A model generated the notes under the pieces. That model had not been told where the DNA came from. It did not search any database and saw only the letters and a list, made by a program, of their open reading frames with translations. A stretch of 64,000 nt of DNA from JAWKSY01 sp041402125 (GTDB lineage: Bacteria > Planctomycetota > GCA-002687715 > DRQF01). The translations under genes were made by a program, and so were the position numbers. Shown here one piece after another: positions 42,437 to 51,884 of this stretch (position 1 is its first letter; the number at the start of each line of letters is the position of its first letter). Location: the NCBI GenBank assembly GCA_041402125.1, contig JAWKSY010000003.1, forward strand, positions 1 to 64,000, in the 5' to 3' direction.

Positions 42437-44587
42437 TCAGCGGACCTTGACCTGGACGGTGTTCATCACCGAGAAGCCGAGCGGGGCGGTCTCGTCGCGG
42501 ATCGCGCCGGTGAGGGCGAAGTCGATCGGCATCGGGAAGCCCGGCAGGTAGGTGAAGGACCAGGGCGCGGGCGTCGCCTGCAGCAGCGCCAACCCCGGGA
42601 AGTTGCTGTCGGCGAGCAGGAAGAGATCCGGGTTCGTGCTGTAGCCGGGCGCCTTGATGCAGAAGGTGCCCAGCCCGGTGAAGAAGTGGTCGTCCTCGCC
42701 CGGGACGCCCATCATCCCCCAGACCACGAAGGGGCTCGCCCCCGCGTTGAGCACCGGCGCCGTCACGTCGAGCACGAGCGGTTGGCCGAGGTCGGCGAAG
42801 ACGGTGCGGTCGTCCTCGCCGTCGCTGCCGTTCACGAGCAGGTTCGTGTCCGGGTCGCCGAGCGCGATGCCGACGTTGCCGGCGCGGCAGGGATCGAGGA
42901 AGACGAAGGTCGGCCGGAGCAGCTCGGTCACGCCGTGGCCGGCGAGATTGCCGAGCACGAGTTCCCGCTGGTCGTCGCCGTTCGCGTCGATGGAAGCCAG
43001 GACGTGCGGACGATCCAGGGCGAGGTGGTCGCCCGGCAGGCCCGTCTCCCACTCCGGCCGCGCCGTGAGCGTGAGCTGCAGGTCGCCCTCGCCGCGCCAG
43101 AAGCGCACGACGCGGCTGCCGTTGTAGAAGTCGCCCTCGACGGTGACGCCCACCATGTCGAGGATCCCGTCGGCGTCGACGTCGACGAAGTGGACGCGAT
43201 CGTCGAAGGCCGGGAGCGCGTTCCCGCCGGCCGAGGTCGGGGTCGGGACGGCGGTCAGGTAGGGACCGCTCGCGGAGGTGTTGCGGAAGATGCGCAGCGC
43301 CGCGCTGTTGTAGCCGCCGGCGGCGAGGTCCTTGCGCCCGTCGCCGTCGAGGTCGACGGCGCGCAGCGGATAGCTCGGCACGGCCGTCGGCGAGAGGATC
43401 TGCGCCGTCGCGGCGACGGTCGTCCCGGCGGACAGACCACTGAAGATCTCGATCATCGAGCCGCCGCCGCCGATGGGCTTCGAACGGATGGCCTCGATGC
43501 TGCCGTCGCCGTCGAGGTCCGCGACCACGAAACCGGTCGGAAGAGACGGCGGGATGAGAGGCGTCGTGACCGGCGTGAGGCCGGTGGGCGAGCCGAGGTA
43601 GCAGAGCAGCGCGCCCACGAAGGGGATCTGGCCCACCACGTCCTGGATGCCGTCGTCGTTCAGATCGACGGCCTGGCGCAGCACCATCGGCGAGGGACCG
43701 GGCGAGACCGGCGCGAGGAAGACGTGCGCCGCGAAGGTGCCGTCGCCGTTGCCCTTCGAGAAGGACTCCTGCTGGTTCGTCGGGCCGCCGGGGATCATCG
43801 GGCCGTTCGCGCGCTGCGAGACCAGATCGACGAAGCCGTCGCCGTCGAAGTCGCCGAAGAGCGGGTTCGCGCCGAGGGTCCAGCCCAGGGGCGCGAGCAC
43901 CGCCGTCCAGCCGTCGGCGCCGTCGCCGAGGAGCGAGACGACGCGACCGTCGTGGTCGAGGCCGATCAGATCCTCGTGTCCGTCGCCGTTCAGATCGGCG
44001 ACGTGACGGAGCTGGACGTCCGGCGCGGTCGGGAGGGACTCCCAGGCGGCCGGCGGCTCGGCGGAGGGCGCGAGGACCTCGACGGTGATCACGGAGTTGC
44101 CGGTCAGCGCGGCGAAGCTCGCTCCGCCGGCATTCGGCGCGACGAAGCTGCCCGCGGGCTGCTGCACCCCGAAGAAGAGGAACTTGATCTGGTGGAGACC
44201 GACGGCCGACGACGCGCGCACGGTCATCTCGAAGGTCGCCGTGTTGCCGCCCGGTGCGACGCTGCCCGGGCCGGGCTGGAAGGCCTCGACGTGGTGGCCG
44301 GTCTCGACGACGAGATTCGCGAGCGCGGCGGGGGTGCTCCGCAGGACGGGGATCGCCTCCGCGCCGCGCTGGCGCAGGTCGAGGACGGAGAAGCCGTCGG
44401 GGAGCTGCACCGCGAGGTAGGGATCGATCTGGGGGTTCGCGACCCAGTTCAGCTCGAAGGCGACGTCGAGGACGCGGCCCGGAGCGACGGCATCGTCGTG
44501 GTCGACGGCGACGATCGTGGGGATGCAGGAGCAGAGAACGGTCGTGAGACCGAGGAGCATCCCCCGGAGGAGTGCCTTGGCGATCAT
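42437..44587 (-). CDS. FG-GAP/VCBS-repeat secreted protein
   Basis: About 716 residues from ATG 44587 (MIAKALLRGMLLGL), with lipobox LCSC. The middle carries several Asp-rich calcium-binding-like repeats: DLNGDGHEDLIGLDHDGR, DFDGDGFVDLV, DLNDDGIQDVVG, DLDGDGSIEAI, DLDGDGRKDLAAGG and DVDADGILDMVG. These build a beta-propeller as in integrin alpha chains. The repeat region covers about residues 190-560, and a beta-rich tail follows. The 22 in-frame residues upstream of ATG 44587 carry no signal peptide, so I leave them out. Confidence 0.8.
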   Translation of the reverse strand: MIAKALLRGMLLGLTTVLCSCIPTIVAVDHDDAVAPGRVLDVAFELNWVANPQIDPYLAVQLPDGFSVLDLRQRGAEAIPVLRSTPAALANLVVETGHHVEAFQPGPGSVAPGGNTATFEMTVRASSAVGLHQIKFLFFGVQQPAGSFVAPNAGGASFAALTGNSVITVEVLAPSAEPPAAWESLPTAPDVQLRHVADLNGDGHEDLIGLDHDGRVVSLLGDGADGWTAVLAPLGWTLGANPLFGDFDGDGFVDLVSQRANGPMIPGGPTNQQESFSKGNGDGTFAAHVFLAPVSPGPSPMVLRQAVDLNDDGIQDVVGQIPFVGALLCYLGSPTGLTPVTTPLIPPSLPTGFVVADLDGDGSIEAIRSKPIGGGGSMIEIFSGLSAGTTVAATAQILSPTAVPSYPLRAVDLDGDGRKDLAAGGYNSAALRIFRNTSASGPYLTAVPTPTSAGGNALPAFDDRVHFVDVDADGILDMVGVTVEGDFYNGSRVVRFWRGEGDLQLTLTARPEWETGLPGDHLALDRPHVLASIDANGDDQRELVLGNLAGHGVTELLRPTFVFLDPCRAGNVGIALGDPDTNLLVNGSDGEDDRTVFADLGQPLVLDVTAPVLNAGASPFVVWGMMGVPGEDDHFFTGLGTFCIKAPGYSTNPDLFLLADSNFPGLALLQATPAPWSFTYLPGFPMPIDFALTGAIRDETAPLGFSVMNTVQVKVR

Positions 44588-44849
44588 GTCGGGTATCCAG
44601 CGCGAGATCGAGGACGGTCCCCGCGTCTTCGGGGCCGCAGGACCGTCCTGCATGGGCCCCCATGTTAAGGGAGCCGCCGTCGATCACGAAGCCTCACATC
44701 GGGTATTCACGTTCGCGGGAAGATCGAGACGCAAATCGCGGTCGGAAGGGCGGAAAGGGACGCCTTCGGATTGTCCGTGGCCCCCGGGCGGCGCCGGAGG
44801 GTACCCTCCGGGGGTCCTTCAGGCGCGCCCGTCCCGGAAGAGAGAGACC

Positions 44850-45878
44850 ATGTCGCCCGTCCTCCGCCTCGCCCTCGGCCTCCTCCTGCTCCTGGGTTCC
44901 GCCGCCCGGAGCCCCGCGCAGACGCTCGACGCCGAGAACTTCGTCCTCGGTCAGGTCGCCCGGCTCGACCTCGCCGGCGCGCCCCCCTTCGCCTCGGTCC
45001 TCTGGCTCTACTCGCTGCAGGGCGCGGGCGCCGGGACCTGCTATCCCAGCGTGAATCTCTGTCTCGGCATCGAGGAACCCGTCACCCTGGCCGCGATCGG
45101 GAGCGCGAGCGGGGCGGGGGAGGCGAGCTACCTCGTCTACGTCCCGCCGAGCCTCCCGCTCCTCGACCTCCACCTGCAGGCGGTGACGCTCGACTACTCG
45201 TCCGGCGTGAGCCTCCTCGCCTCGAACGTGGTCTCGACGACGCTCGCCGAGGTCTCGGCCTACGACGACGCCTTCGACGGCGGCTCGCTCGACGCGCAGT
45301 GGCAGATCCTGAATCCCGCCGCGGCCCAGGTGACCGTCGGCGGCGGGCAGCTCGTCCTCGAGCCGATCCTGAGCGGCCCCGCCGCCACCTGGTTCGACGA
45401 CGGGGAGGGCGTCTTCGTCCATCGCGAGATCACCGGCGACTTCAGCGTGACCGCCACCGTCCGTTCGTCCTCGCCGGCCGATCCGATGCTCCCGCCGCCG
45501 CCGGCCTACCGGCTCGGCGGGCTGCTCGTCCGCGACCCCGGCGGCACGCCGGGCAATCGCAACTCGGCGCACGTCGCCTTCGGGTCCGGACCGGCGAACA
45601 ACCCGGTTGGCGTCGAGCACAAGACGACGACCGCCTCGGTGAGCAGCTTCACGATCGTGCCGACGGCCGAGGCGGCGGGACAGCTCCGCATCACGCGCAG
45701 CGGCGCGATGATCGGACTCCACCACCGCGGCGACGCGTCCCAGCCCTGGACGACGCTCGCCACCTACGCGCATCCGGAGTTCCCGCCGACGGTCCAGGTC
45801 GGCATGATGTCCTACTCGTTCGGCGTGCCGGCGCAGATCGTGACCCGCTTCGACGAGGTCGTCTTCGAGGCGAACTGA
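44850..45878 (+). CDS. Secreted beta-sandwich (concanavalin/DUF1349-like) protein
   Basis: Length is 342 residues with signal peptide LRLALGLLLLLGSAARSPAQ. The C-terminal about 200 residues look like a jelly roll of the kind seen in DUF1349 or laminin-G-like domains: YDDAFDGGSLDAQWQILNPA, FVHREITGDFSVTATVRSS, GGLLVRDPGG and VQVGMMSYSFG. The start ATG 44850 follows GAGAGAGACC. It lies 46 bases before the exosortase module and may be part of its transcript, but it has no C-terminal sorting signal. Confidence 0.7.
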   Translation: MSPVLRLALGLLLLLGSAARSPAQTLDAENFVLGQVARLDLAGAPPFASVLWLYSLQGAGAGTCYPSVNLCLGIEEPVTLAAIGSASGAGEASYLVYVPPSLPLLDLHLQAVTLDYSSGVSLLASNVVSTTLAEVSAYDDAFDGGSLDAQWQILNPAAAQVTVGGGQLVLEPILSGPAATWFDDGEGVFVHREITGDFSVTATVRSSSPADPMLPPPPAYRLGGLLVRDPGGTPGNRNSAHVAFGSGPANNPVGVEHKTTTASVSSFTIVPTAEAAGQLRITRSGAMIGLHHRGDASQPWTTLATYAHPEFPPTVQVGMMSYSFGVPAQIVTRFDEVVFEAN

Positions 45879-45924
45879 AGCGGCGTCTCCGCTCCGGCGG
45901 CGCCCTGGTGCGGAGGGAGCGATC

Positions 45925-48396
45925 ATGATGGAGACCGTCCCCTACGTGGAGCCGCCCCCGGTCAATCCCCGGGGCGTGCGATGGCCCGTCTTCTGCTGGG
46001 CCTTCGGGGTCATCCTCCCTGTCATCTGCGTCCTGCTCGCGGGATCGCCGTTGACCGCCGAAACGGTGGGCAATCCGCTCCCGCGGCCGATCAACGCGCT
46101 CCTGATCCTCCTCGTCTCGGCGACGCTCGGCTATCTCATGTCGGTGGACCTCACCCGGATCACCCCCGGTCGGGCGACGCTCCTCTCCCTCCTCGCCGGC
46201 TCGATCGCCACGACCTCGGGGCTCTACGCCCTCTACTTCGCCCCCTTCTTCCCGCTCGGCGTGCTCGGGCTGGTCATCATCCTCGGACTCCTCGTCCTCA
46301 CCCCGCCCCTGAGCTTCGTGGCGGTCCTGCTCGTCCTCCGGCGAGCCCGTCTCCTCAAGCGGGGCGGGGCGCCGGCCATCGCCGCCTTCGCGGTCGGCGC
46401 GCTCGTCACCGTCGGCCTGCTCTTCGTGCCCGAGATCCGGGAGCAACGACGGGCCGCGATGTTCCGCGCGGTCGAGACGGCGGGGCCCGGCCCGGAGCAG
46501 ATCGAGGCCCTCGCCGCGCTCCGAGGTCTTCCCGACGAGGAGATCCTCGAGGCCTTCGTCTCGCAACCGGAGCGCGGCCTCTGGTTCAACGGCGGCGCCT
46601 TCGAGTTCTGGGGACGGGGAAGAGGGCAGGGACCGCGGAATCTCTCGGCGGAGACCTACTTCCGCATCACCGGACGGCGCTTCGACCTCGATCTCGATCG
46701 GCGGGGACCGATCGACCGGCGCCCCTGGGCGAACCGGGCCTGGGACCGTCGGGATTCCGAGTCGAACTGGGAGACTTTCAGTCCCTGGTGGAGTCGACGC
46801 ACCCGCGATTCCGGCCTGAAGCTCTCCGCCAGCACGGTCGAGAGCAGCATCGACGCCGTCGGGGCCTCCGCCCACGTCCGCTGGAGCTTCGTCGTCCGCA
46901 ACGAGCACAACGGGGCCGCCGAGGGCTGGTTCGATCTCGTCCTCCCCGAGGGCGCCGTCGTCTCCCGCGCCACGCTCCGCGTCGGGGACGTCCATCGCGA
47001 GGCGGCCTTCGCGGTGGACGAGACCGTGCGGAACGCCTACTTCACGATCTCCGGCGTCGATCCGAGCGTCGCCCTCGACGAGTCGACCACGACGCGGCTC
47101 GCCTGGCGGCAGGATCCGCTCCTCGTGCGCGAGGTGAGCCCGAGGCGCGTCCGCCTCCGCTTCTCGCCCGTCCCGCCGCTCGGTTCCATGCGCTTCCGGA
47201 TCGGCATCAGCGTTCCGCTCGAGATCCTCGCCCCGGATCGAGCCCGCCTGATCTTGCCCGGGATCTCCTACGGCAACGTCGCCCCCACGGACACGCTCGA
47301 GCACGAGATCTGGGTGGACACCGCGGTTCCGGTGAGGACCGAGGTCGACCGCTTCGAGACGATCGTCGACGCGGAGGCCGGCACGAGCAAGATCTACGGA
47401 ACGGTCGACGAGGACGGATTCCCCGGACTGGGCGGGCTCGGTTTCGGCATCGAGCGGCCGGAGATCACGCGCTGCGTCGCGGACGATCGTCGGCCCTCGC
47501 GCGGCGATGACGCACCGCGGCTGGTCCAGACGCTGGCGCCCGCGCCCGCGCCCACGTCGGCCCGGGTCGTCGTCGCGATCGACGCGTCGACCGAGCTCGC
47601 CGGCCTCCACGAGGGCCTGGCCGAGGTGCTCGCCGCCGTGCCGGCGGACCTCGTCGTCCGCGTCATCATCGGCGGCGACCGGCCGATCACGCTCGCGCCG
47701 AAGGATGCGATCGAGCGCCTGCGCACCCTGAAGGCGCGCGGCGGCTTCCCCAACGAGATCCTCCTCCGTCAGGCCCTCGAGGAGGGAAAGCGGCTCGAGG
47801 CGACCGACGTCGTGTGGCTCCACGGGGCTCAGGCCCACGAGCTCGCGGAGCCGGTGCAGCTCGGCGGCTGGAGTCGCGCCGCGGCCTCGACGATCGTCCT
47901 CCACGACCTCTCCTGCGCCTCGGGACGCAACCGCGCCACCGATCCGCTCTCGCCCGCGCTCGATCGCCGCGAGACCTTCGTGGGCCGTCGGGCCGCGCCC
48001 GCCCTCGCGACGCTCCTCGCCCGCCTCGGGGGGAAGGAGTCGGTCTGGCGCCGGACCTTCGCCACCGTCTCGCCCGCGGACGTCGACGGAACCCTCGAGC
48101 GGGGAAGTGGGGACCTCGTGCGGATCGAGGCCTCCGAGCGGGTGCGCGCGCTCGCGGTGAAGGAGCCCGGCGAGGCGGCGAGGATCGGCATCGACGCGAA
48201 GATCGTCACGCCGATCACGAGCGCCGTCTGCCTGGAACGCCCCGAGCAGTACGACCGGTTCGGTCTCACCGCGTCGGACGGCGGCGAGCTCCCGCACCTC
48301 GAGGTCCCCACGATCCCCGAACCCGAGGAGTGGATGATGATCGCGCTCGCGGCGATCCTTCTCGCCGTCTTCCTGCGGCGCGGACGCGGCGCGTGA
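45925..48396 (+). CDS. VIT-domain membrane protein with PEP-CTERM-like tail (exosortase target)
   Basis: Length is 823 residues. About six spans fill residues 20-170. A VIT domain (about 295-445) follows, with SASTVESSIDAVGASAHVRW, GWFDLVLPEGAVVSRATLRV and VRLRFSPVPPLGSMRFRIGI. After about 540 a vWA-like segment begins, ARVVVAIDASTELAGLHEG. The last 27 residues form a sorting signal: IPEPEEW, then a hydrophobic stretch (MMIALAAILLAVFL) and a basic end RRGRGA. The exosortase gene starts inside its stop codon (GTGA), so this is its likely sole partner. As I recall, the XrtK and XrtN systems of Bacteroidota also pair an exosortase with one VIT protein. GGAGGGAG stands before ATG 45925. Confidence 0.85.
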   Translation: MMETVPYVEPPPVNPRGVRWPVFCWAFGVILPVICVLLAGSPLTAETVGNPLPRPINALLILLVSATLGYLMSVDLTRITPGRATLLSLLAGSIATTSGLYALYFAPFFPLGVLGLVIILGLLVLTPPLSFVAVLLVLRRARLLKRGGAPAIAAFAVGALVTVGLLFVPEIREQRRAAMFRAVETAGPGPEQIEALAALRGLPDEEILEAFVSQPERGLWFNGGAFEFWGRGRGQGPRNLSAETYFRITGRRFDLDLDRRGPIDRRPWANRAWDRRDSESNWETFSPWWSRRTRDSGLKLSASTVESSIDAVGASAHVRWSFVVRNEHNGAAEGWFDLVLPEGAVVSRATLRVGDVHREAAFAVDETVRNAYFTISGVDPSVALDESTTTRLAWRQDPLLVREVSPRRVRLRFSPVPPLGSMRFRIGISVPLEILAPDRARLILPGISYGNVAPTDTLEHEIWVDTAVPVRTEVDRFETIVDAEAGTSKIYGTVDEDGFPGLGGLGFGIERPEITRCVADDRRPSRGDDAPRLVQTLAPAPAPTSARVVVAIDASTELAGLHEGLAEVLAAVPADLVVRVIIGGDRPITLAPKDAIERLRTLKARGGFPNEILLRQALEEGKRLEATDVVWLHGAQAHELAEPVQLGGWSRAAASTIVLHDLSCASGRNRATDPLSPALDRRETFVGRRAAPALATLLARLGGKESVWRRTFATVSPADVDGTLERGSGDLVRIEASERVRALAVKEPGEAARIGIDAKIVTPITSAVCLERPEQYDRFGLTASDGGELPHLEVPTIPEPEEWMMIALAAILLAVFLRRGRGA

Positions 48397-49169
48397 GATC
48401 CCGTCTCGCGGTCATCCTGCCGACGCTGGTCGCGAGCCTGCCCTCGCTGGTCTGGCTCGGCTCGGAGATGACGAAGGCGGCCGATGCGCGCTGGGGCGGG
48501 CTCGCGCTTGCGCTCGGATTCGGCTTCCTCGTGCGCGACGTCCGCGGCGGGGGACCGGCGCGCCTCGGGCCCGTCCTCCTTTCGCTCTCGCTCCACGTGG
48601 GCCTCGGCGTCGCCGGCTACCGGACCTTCGCGGCCGGCGCGGCGCTCCTTGCGCTGGCGCTCGCGCTCGTGCCCTCCGGAACGAGACGACCGCGCCCGGC
48701 CGCGGCGATCGCCCTCGTGCTCATGGGGCTCCCCGTCCTCCGGGATCTCCACTACGTCGGCGGGTATCCGCTGCGCCTCGTCTCGGGCGAACTCGCGGCA
48801 GGACTGCTGCGGCTCCAGGGACTGGCGGTGGAGCGCGTCGGGACGGGCATCCTCTGGGGCGATTCCCTGGTCGAGGTCGACGCGCCCTGCAGCGGCATCG
48901 CGATGCTCTGGACGACGACCCTCCTCGCGCTCGTCGCCTCCGCCTGGCGTCGACTCTCCGTCCGCCGCACGCTCGGCACGCTGCTCCTCGTGCCGCCGAT
49001 CGTCGTCCTCGCGAACGTCGTGCGGTGCAGCGCGCTCTTCCACCTCGAGTCCGGTCGCATCGAGGCGCCGGCCTGGATGCACGACGGGACGGGGCTCCTC
49101 TTCTTCGGCCTCGCCGCCGGAGCGACGCTCCATCTCGTCGGGCGCCGACCGGGAGAGGTCGCTCGATGA
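48393..49169 (+). CDS. Exosortase/archaeosortase family transpeptidase
   Basis: A membrane protein of 258 residues that should cut sorting signals like the one at the end of the upstream protein. The family triad is visible: Cys166 in VDAPCSGIAML, Arg211 in NVVRCSALF and His230 in WMHDGTGLLFF. About seven or eight hydrophobic spans surround them. GTG 48393 overlaps the VIT-protein stop, and its own stop overlaps the EpsI-like start. No other exosortase or PEP-CTERM protein is in the window. It does not match a numbered Xrt subtype that I can name. Confidence 0.9.
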   Translation: MRSRLAVILPTLVASLPSLVWLGSEMTKAADARWGGLALALGFGFLVRDVRGGGPARLGPVLLSLSLHVGLGVAGYRTFAAGAALLALALALVPSGTRRPRPAAAIALVLMGLPVLRDLHYVGGYPLRLVSGELAAGLLRLQGLAVERVGTGILWGDSLVEVDAPCSGIAMLWTTTLLALVASAWRRLSVRRTLGTLLLVPPIVVLANVVRCSALFHLESGRIEAPAWMHDGTGLLFFGLAAGATLHLVGRRPGEVAR

Positions 49170-49699
49170 TGCTCCGCGCCCTCCACCTCGTGCTCTGCCT
49201 CGCCGCCGCCTCGCTGCCCTGGTGGACGACGACGCCCGCGCCCGCTTCGGCCGAGGCCGCGAACTTCCCCGGCTGGCCAGAGTCCTTCGAAGGTGCTCCG
49301 CTCGACGAGGAACCGGTCGAGGAGATCGCCCGTCGCTTCGAGTCGGGATACCCCGGTCGCATCGGACTCTTCCAGCAGGGCGGGCGCCGCGTCGTCCTGC
49401 ACTGGATCGCCGCCCCGACGCGGGCCTTCCACTTCTCGGGCCGCTGCCTCGAGGGGCGCGGCTGGAGTCTCGATCCGCGCCCCCGGATCACGACGCCCGC
49501 CGGCGTGACCTGGGCGCGCTACGAGGCGACGCGCGGTCAGGAGACGGTGCGGCTCCGCCAGCGCATCGTCGATGACGAGGGCCGGGCCTGGTACGACGAG
49601 TCCGCCTGGTACTGGGCGACCCTGCGCGGCGGGACGAAGGGCCCGTGGACGGCCTGGACCGTCGTCGAGCCGCTCGCGCCCGACGACGAGGCGCGCTGA
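49166..49699 (+). CDS. EpsI-like exosortase-associated protein
   Basis: Length is 177 residues. An N-terminal signal or anchor (LRALHLVLCLAAASLPWWTT) precedes a domain with the EpsI pattern: FHFSGRCLEGRGWSLDPRPR (compare the H-x-P-x-x-CLPG-x-GW of the family), then RQRIVDDEGRAWYDESAWYW. It is shorter than common EpsI proteins, which I recall as somewhat over 200 residues. ATG 49166 overlaps the exosortase stop (ATGA). EpsI proteins accompany exosortases and are thought to help deliver or process the target or its polysaccharide context. Assignment rests on the motif and the neighbour. Confidence 0.75.
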   Translation: MMLRALHLVLCLAAASLPWWTTTPAPASAEAANFPGWPESFEGAPLDEEPVEEIARRFESGYPGRIGLFQQGGRRVVLHWIAAPTRAFHFSGRCLEGRGWSLDPRPRITTPAGVTWARYEATRGQETVRLRQRIVDDEGRAWYDESAWYWATLRGGTKGPWTAWTVVEPLAPDDEAR

Positions 49700-49721
49700 C
49701 GCCGCGCCGACGGCATCGGGA

Positions 49722-51736
49722 TCAGAAGATCGTCAGGTCGTACGCGTCCGAGGCGGCGAGAAGCCCGTCCCTCGCCAGGGGCGTGGGGGCGAGCGCCTGG
49801 ATGCGCACCGTCATCCCCTCGAGCCCCGGCGGAACGACGAAGGCGAATGCCGTTCCCGGAACGTCCACCGCGAAGGGGCCCGTCGCGAGAACCACCGGCC
49901 CCTCGCCCGGCAGGGGCTGCGCGTTCACCCACACGGCGGGGAAGCCCGCGATGGGGATCGGTCCGGGACCCCCGCCGGCGTAGCCCTGCGCCAGGAGGAA
50001 GGTCGTCACGCCCGAGAGACCGCCGCACGGCGTGGAGGAGTGAAGGACGATCTGCGATCCGGCGCTCGCCTGACGCGCGGTGACCCAGGCGGTGGGATCC
50101 ACGTCGACCTGGAGGCTCATCCGGAGGTCATCGATGCTCCCCGGTCGCGTCGGCCAGGGGCCGCTCTCGAAGCATCCCATGTCCACGCTCGCGGCCGCGA
50201 CGCGCGGCGCGCCGGCGAGGTCGACCGGCGACGTGAAGGGTCCGATGCACCCGGAGTCGATGCCGGGGGATCCGGCTCCGAGCCGGAAGTCGCCCCCGAC
50301 GGCGTCGACGAAGAGCGGGTCGGCGTCGATGTTCCCCGTCCCCGCGAGGCCGCCCTCGACGTTCGAATACTCGACGACGGCCGTGGACGCGATGGGGAAG
50401 ACGAATCCGACCGGATCGGGTCCGTTGCCGCGAAGGATGGACGAGCCCAGATAGGCGTCGAGGAAGGCCGGGGGAGGAGCGTGCCCGAAGATCGCCCCTC
50501 CGCGTCCGAAGTCGACGCCGCCCGGCATGCCCGCGGCGTTGCCGACGAAGGTCGAGTTGAGGACGCCGAATCCGAGCGACGCGCCCGTCGTCGCCACCGC
50601 GATCGCGCCGCCGGAACCGCCCCCGACCGGACCGTTGCCGGCGCGGTTGCCGACGAAGAGCGAATCCCAGACGCCGAGCCACATCACCAGCGCCGGCGTC
50701 CCCGCGAGGCGCGCGATGTCGATGGCGCCGCCCGGGCCGCCGGACTTCGTGACGGAGTCTCCCGCGCGGTTGTTCTCGAAGCGCGAGCCCACGATCTCGA
50801 TCTGACCCTTCCGTCCGGTCATCGAGATCGCGCCGCCGCGGCCGCCGTCGCGATCGATGCCGTCACCGGCGCGGTTCTGCACGAAACGACAACGCCGGAC
50901 GCGCAGCGCGTAGGGGAGGGGTCGGTGCTCGACCAGCCGATGGCCCCCCCGCGTCCGGGAAAGGCGAGCTGGACGGGCGTCGCGTCCGGACTCTCGTCGG
51001 AGGCGTGATTCGCGACGAAGAGACAGTCCTCGAACGCGATCTCGACGAGAGCGCCCGAGGTCGTCGCGCCGACGGCGCCGCCGCGCGAGCTGCCGCCGTT
51101 CGAGTCCTCGCACGAGTTGAGGGTGAAGTCGCACCGGACGAAGGTCACGTGGACGCCGCCGAAGATGGAGTCGCAGAAGACGCCCACCGCGCCGCCGACG
51201 ATGAAGGTGCCGTCGCTCGCGACCGAGTTCGAGAGGAAGCAGCAGTCCTCGAATCGAGGGGAGGCGTGCTGCCCGCTCGGGGTGGGCCGGATCACGACGG
51301 CGCCGCCGTGACCGCTCCCGCGACATCCGGTGAAGCGGCAGTTGCGGATCCGGGGGGATCCCGCGCAGACCAGGCCGCTGCCGCCGGTGGTCGAGTCGCC
51401 CACGGTGTCCACCGCGTTGACGATCGAGAAGCCGTCGAGGATCGCGCCGACGGTCTCGGACGAGTCGATCCGGACCGCCGCGGGGAGGCCCGCTCCGTCG
51501 ATGACGGTCACCGAGGGGCCGAGAAGCGAGCGGAGCTCGACCGCCTTGCCGAGGAAATCCAGTCCGCCGGGATAGACGCCCGGAGCGACGAGGATCAGGT
51601 CGCCGTCACTCGCCGCGGCGAGCGCGCTCGCGGGATCGGGATGGTGCTGCGGGACGAGGATCGTCGCCTGCGCGCCGAGTCCGCCGCCGACGAGAAGAGC
51701 GAGAATCAGCCCGGGAACGAGGGAACGCGACATCAT
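49722..51736 (-). CDS. Secreted right-handed beta-helix protein, one frameshift
   Basis: From ATG 51736 a signal peptide (SRSLVPGLILALLVGGGLGAQA) starts a repeat protein of about 670 residues. Parallel beta-helix turns are plain, such as SPRIRNCRFTGCRGSGHGGAVV, VEIAFEDCLFVANHASD, IEIVGSRFENNRAGDSV and FGVLNSTFVGNAAGMPGG. At about 50925 the text moves to another frame, so one indel is needed. The C-terminal DPTAWVTARQASAGSQIVLH and onwards is a beta-rich tail found on many planctomycete-type surface proteins. It is probably on the cell surface. No catalytic residues are obvious. Confidence 0.75.
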
Positions 51737-51884
51737 CGATCCTCCACGCCTCGGCCGGCGGTCCGCTCGCGGCGCCACGCGGCCAGGGGAGCGTAGGATC
51801 AGGGGAAACCGCTGTCAATTCTCCATCACAACAATGACGCCGCATATCCTGCGGTTTCGGGCTACCGCTCCGCCCCGATATCCT

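Noticed and set aside
42431..44668. A 745-residue plus-strand frame opposite the FG-GAP protein
   Set aside because: The minus strand carries repeated Asp-rich FG-GAP motifs and a signal peptide, while the plus frame is Arg/Glu/Val repeats without meaning.
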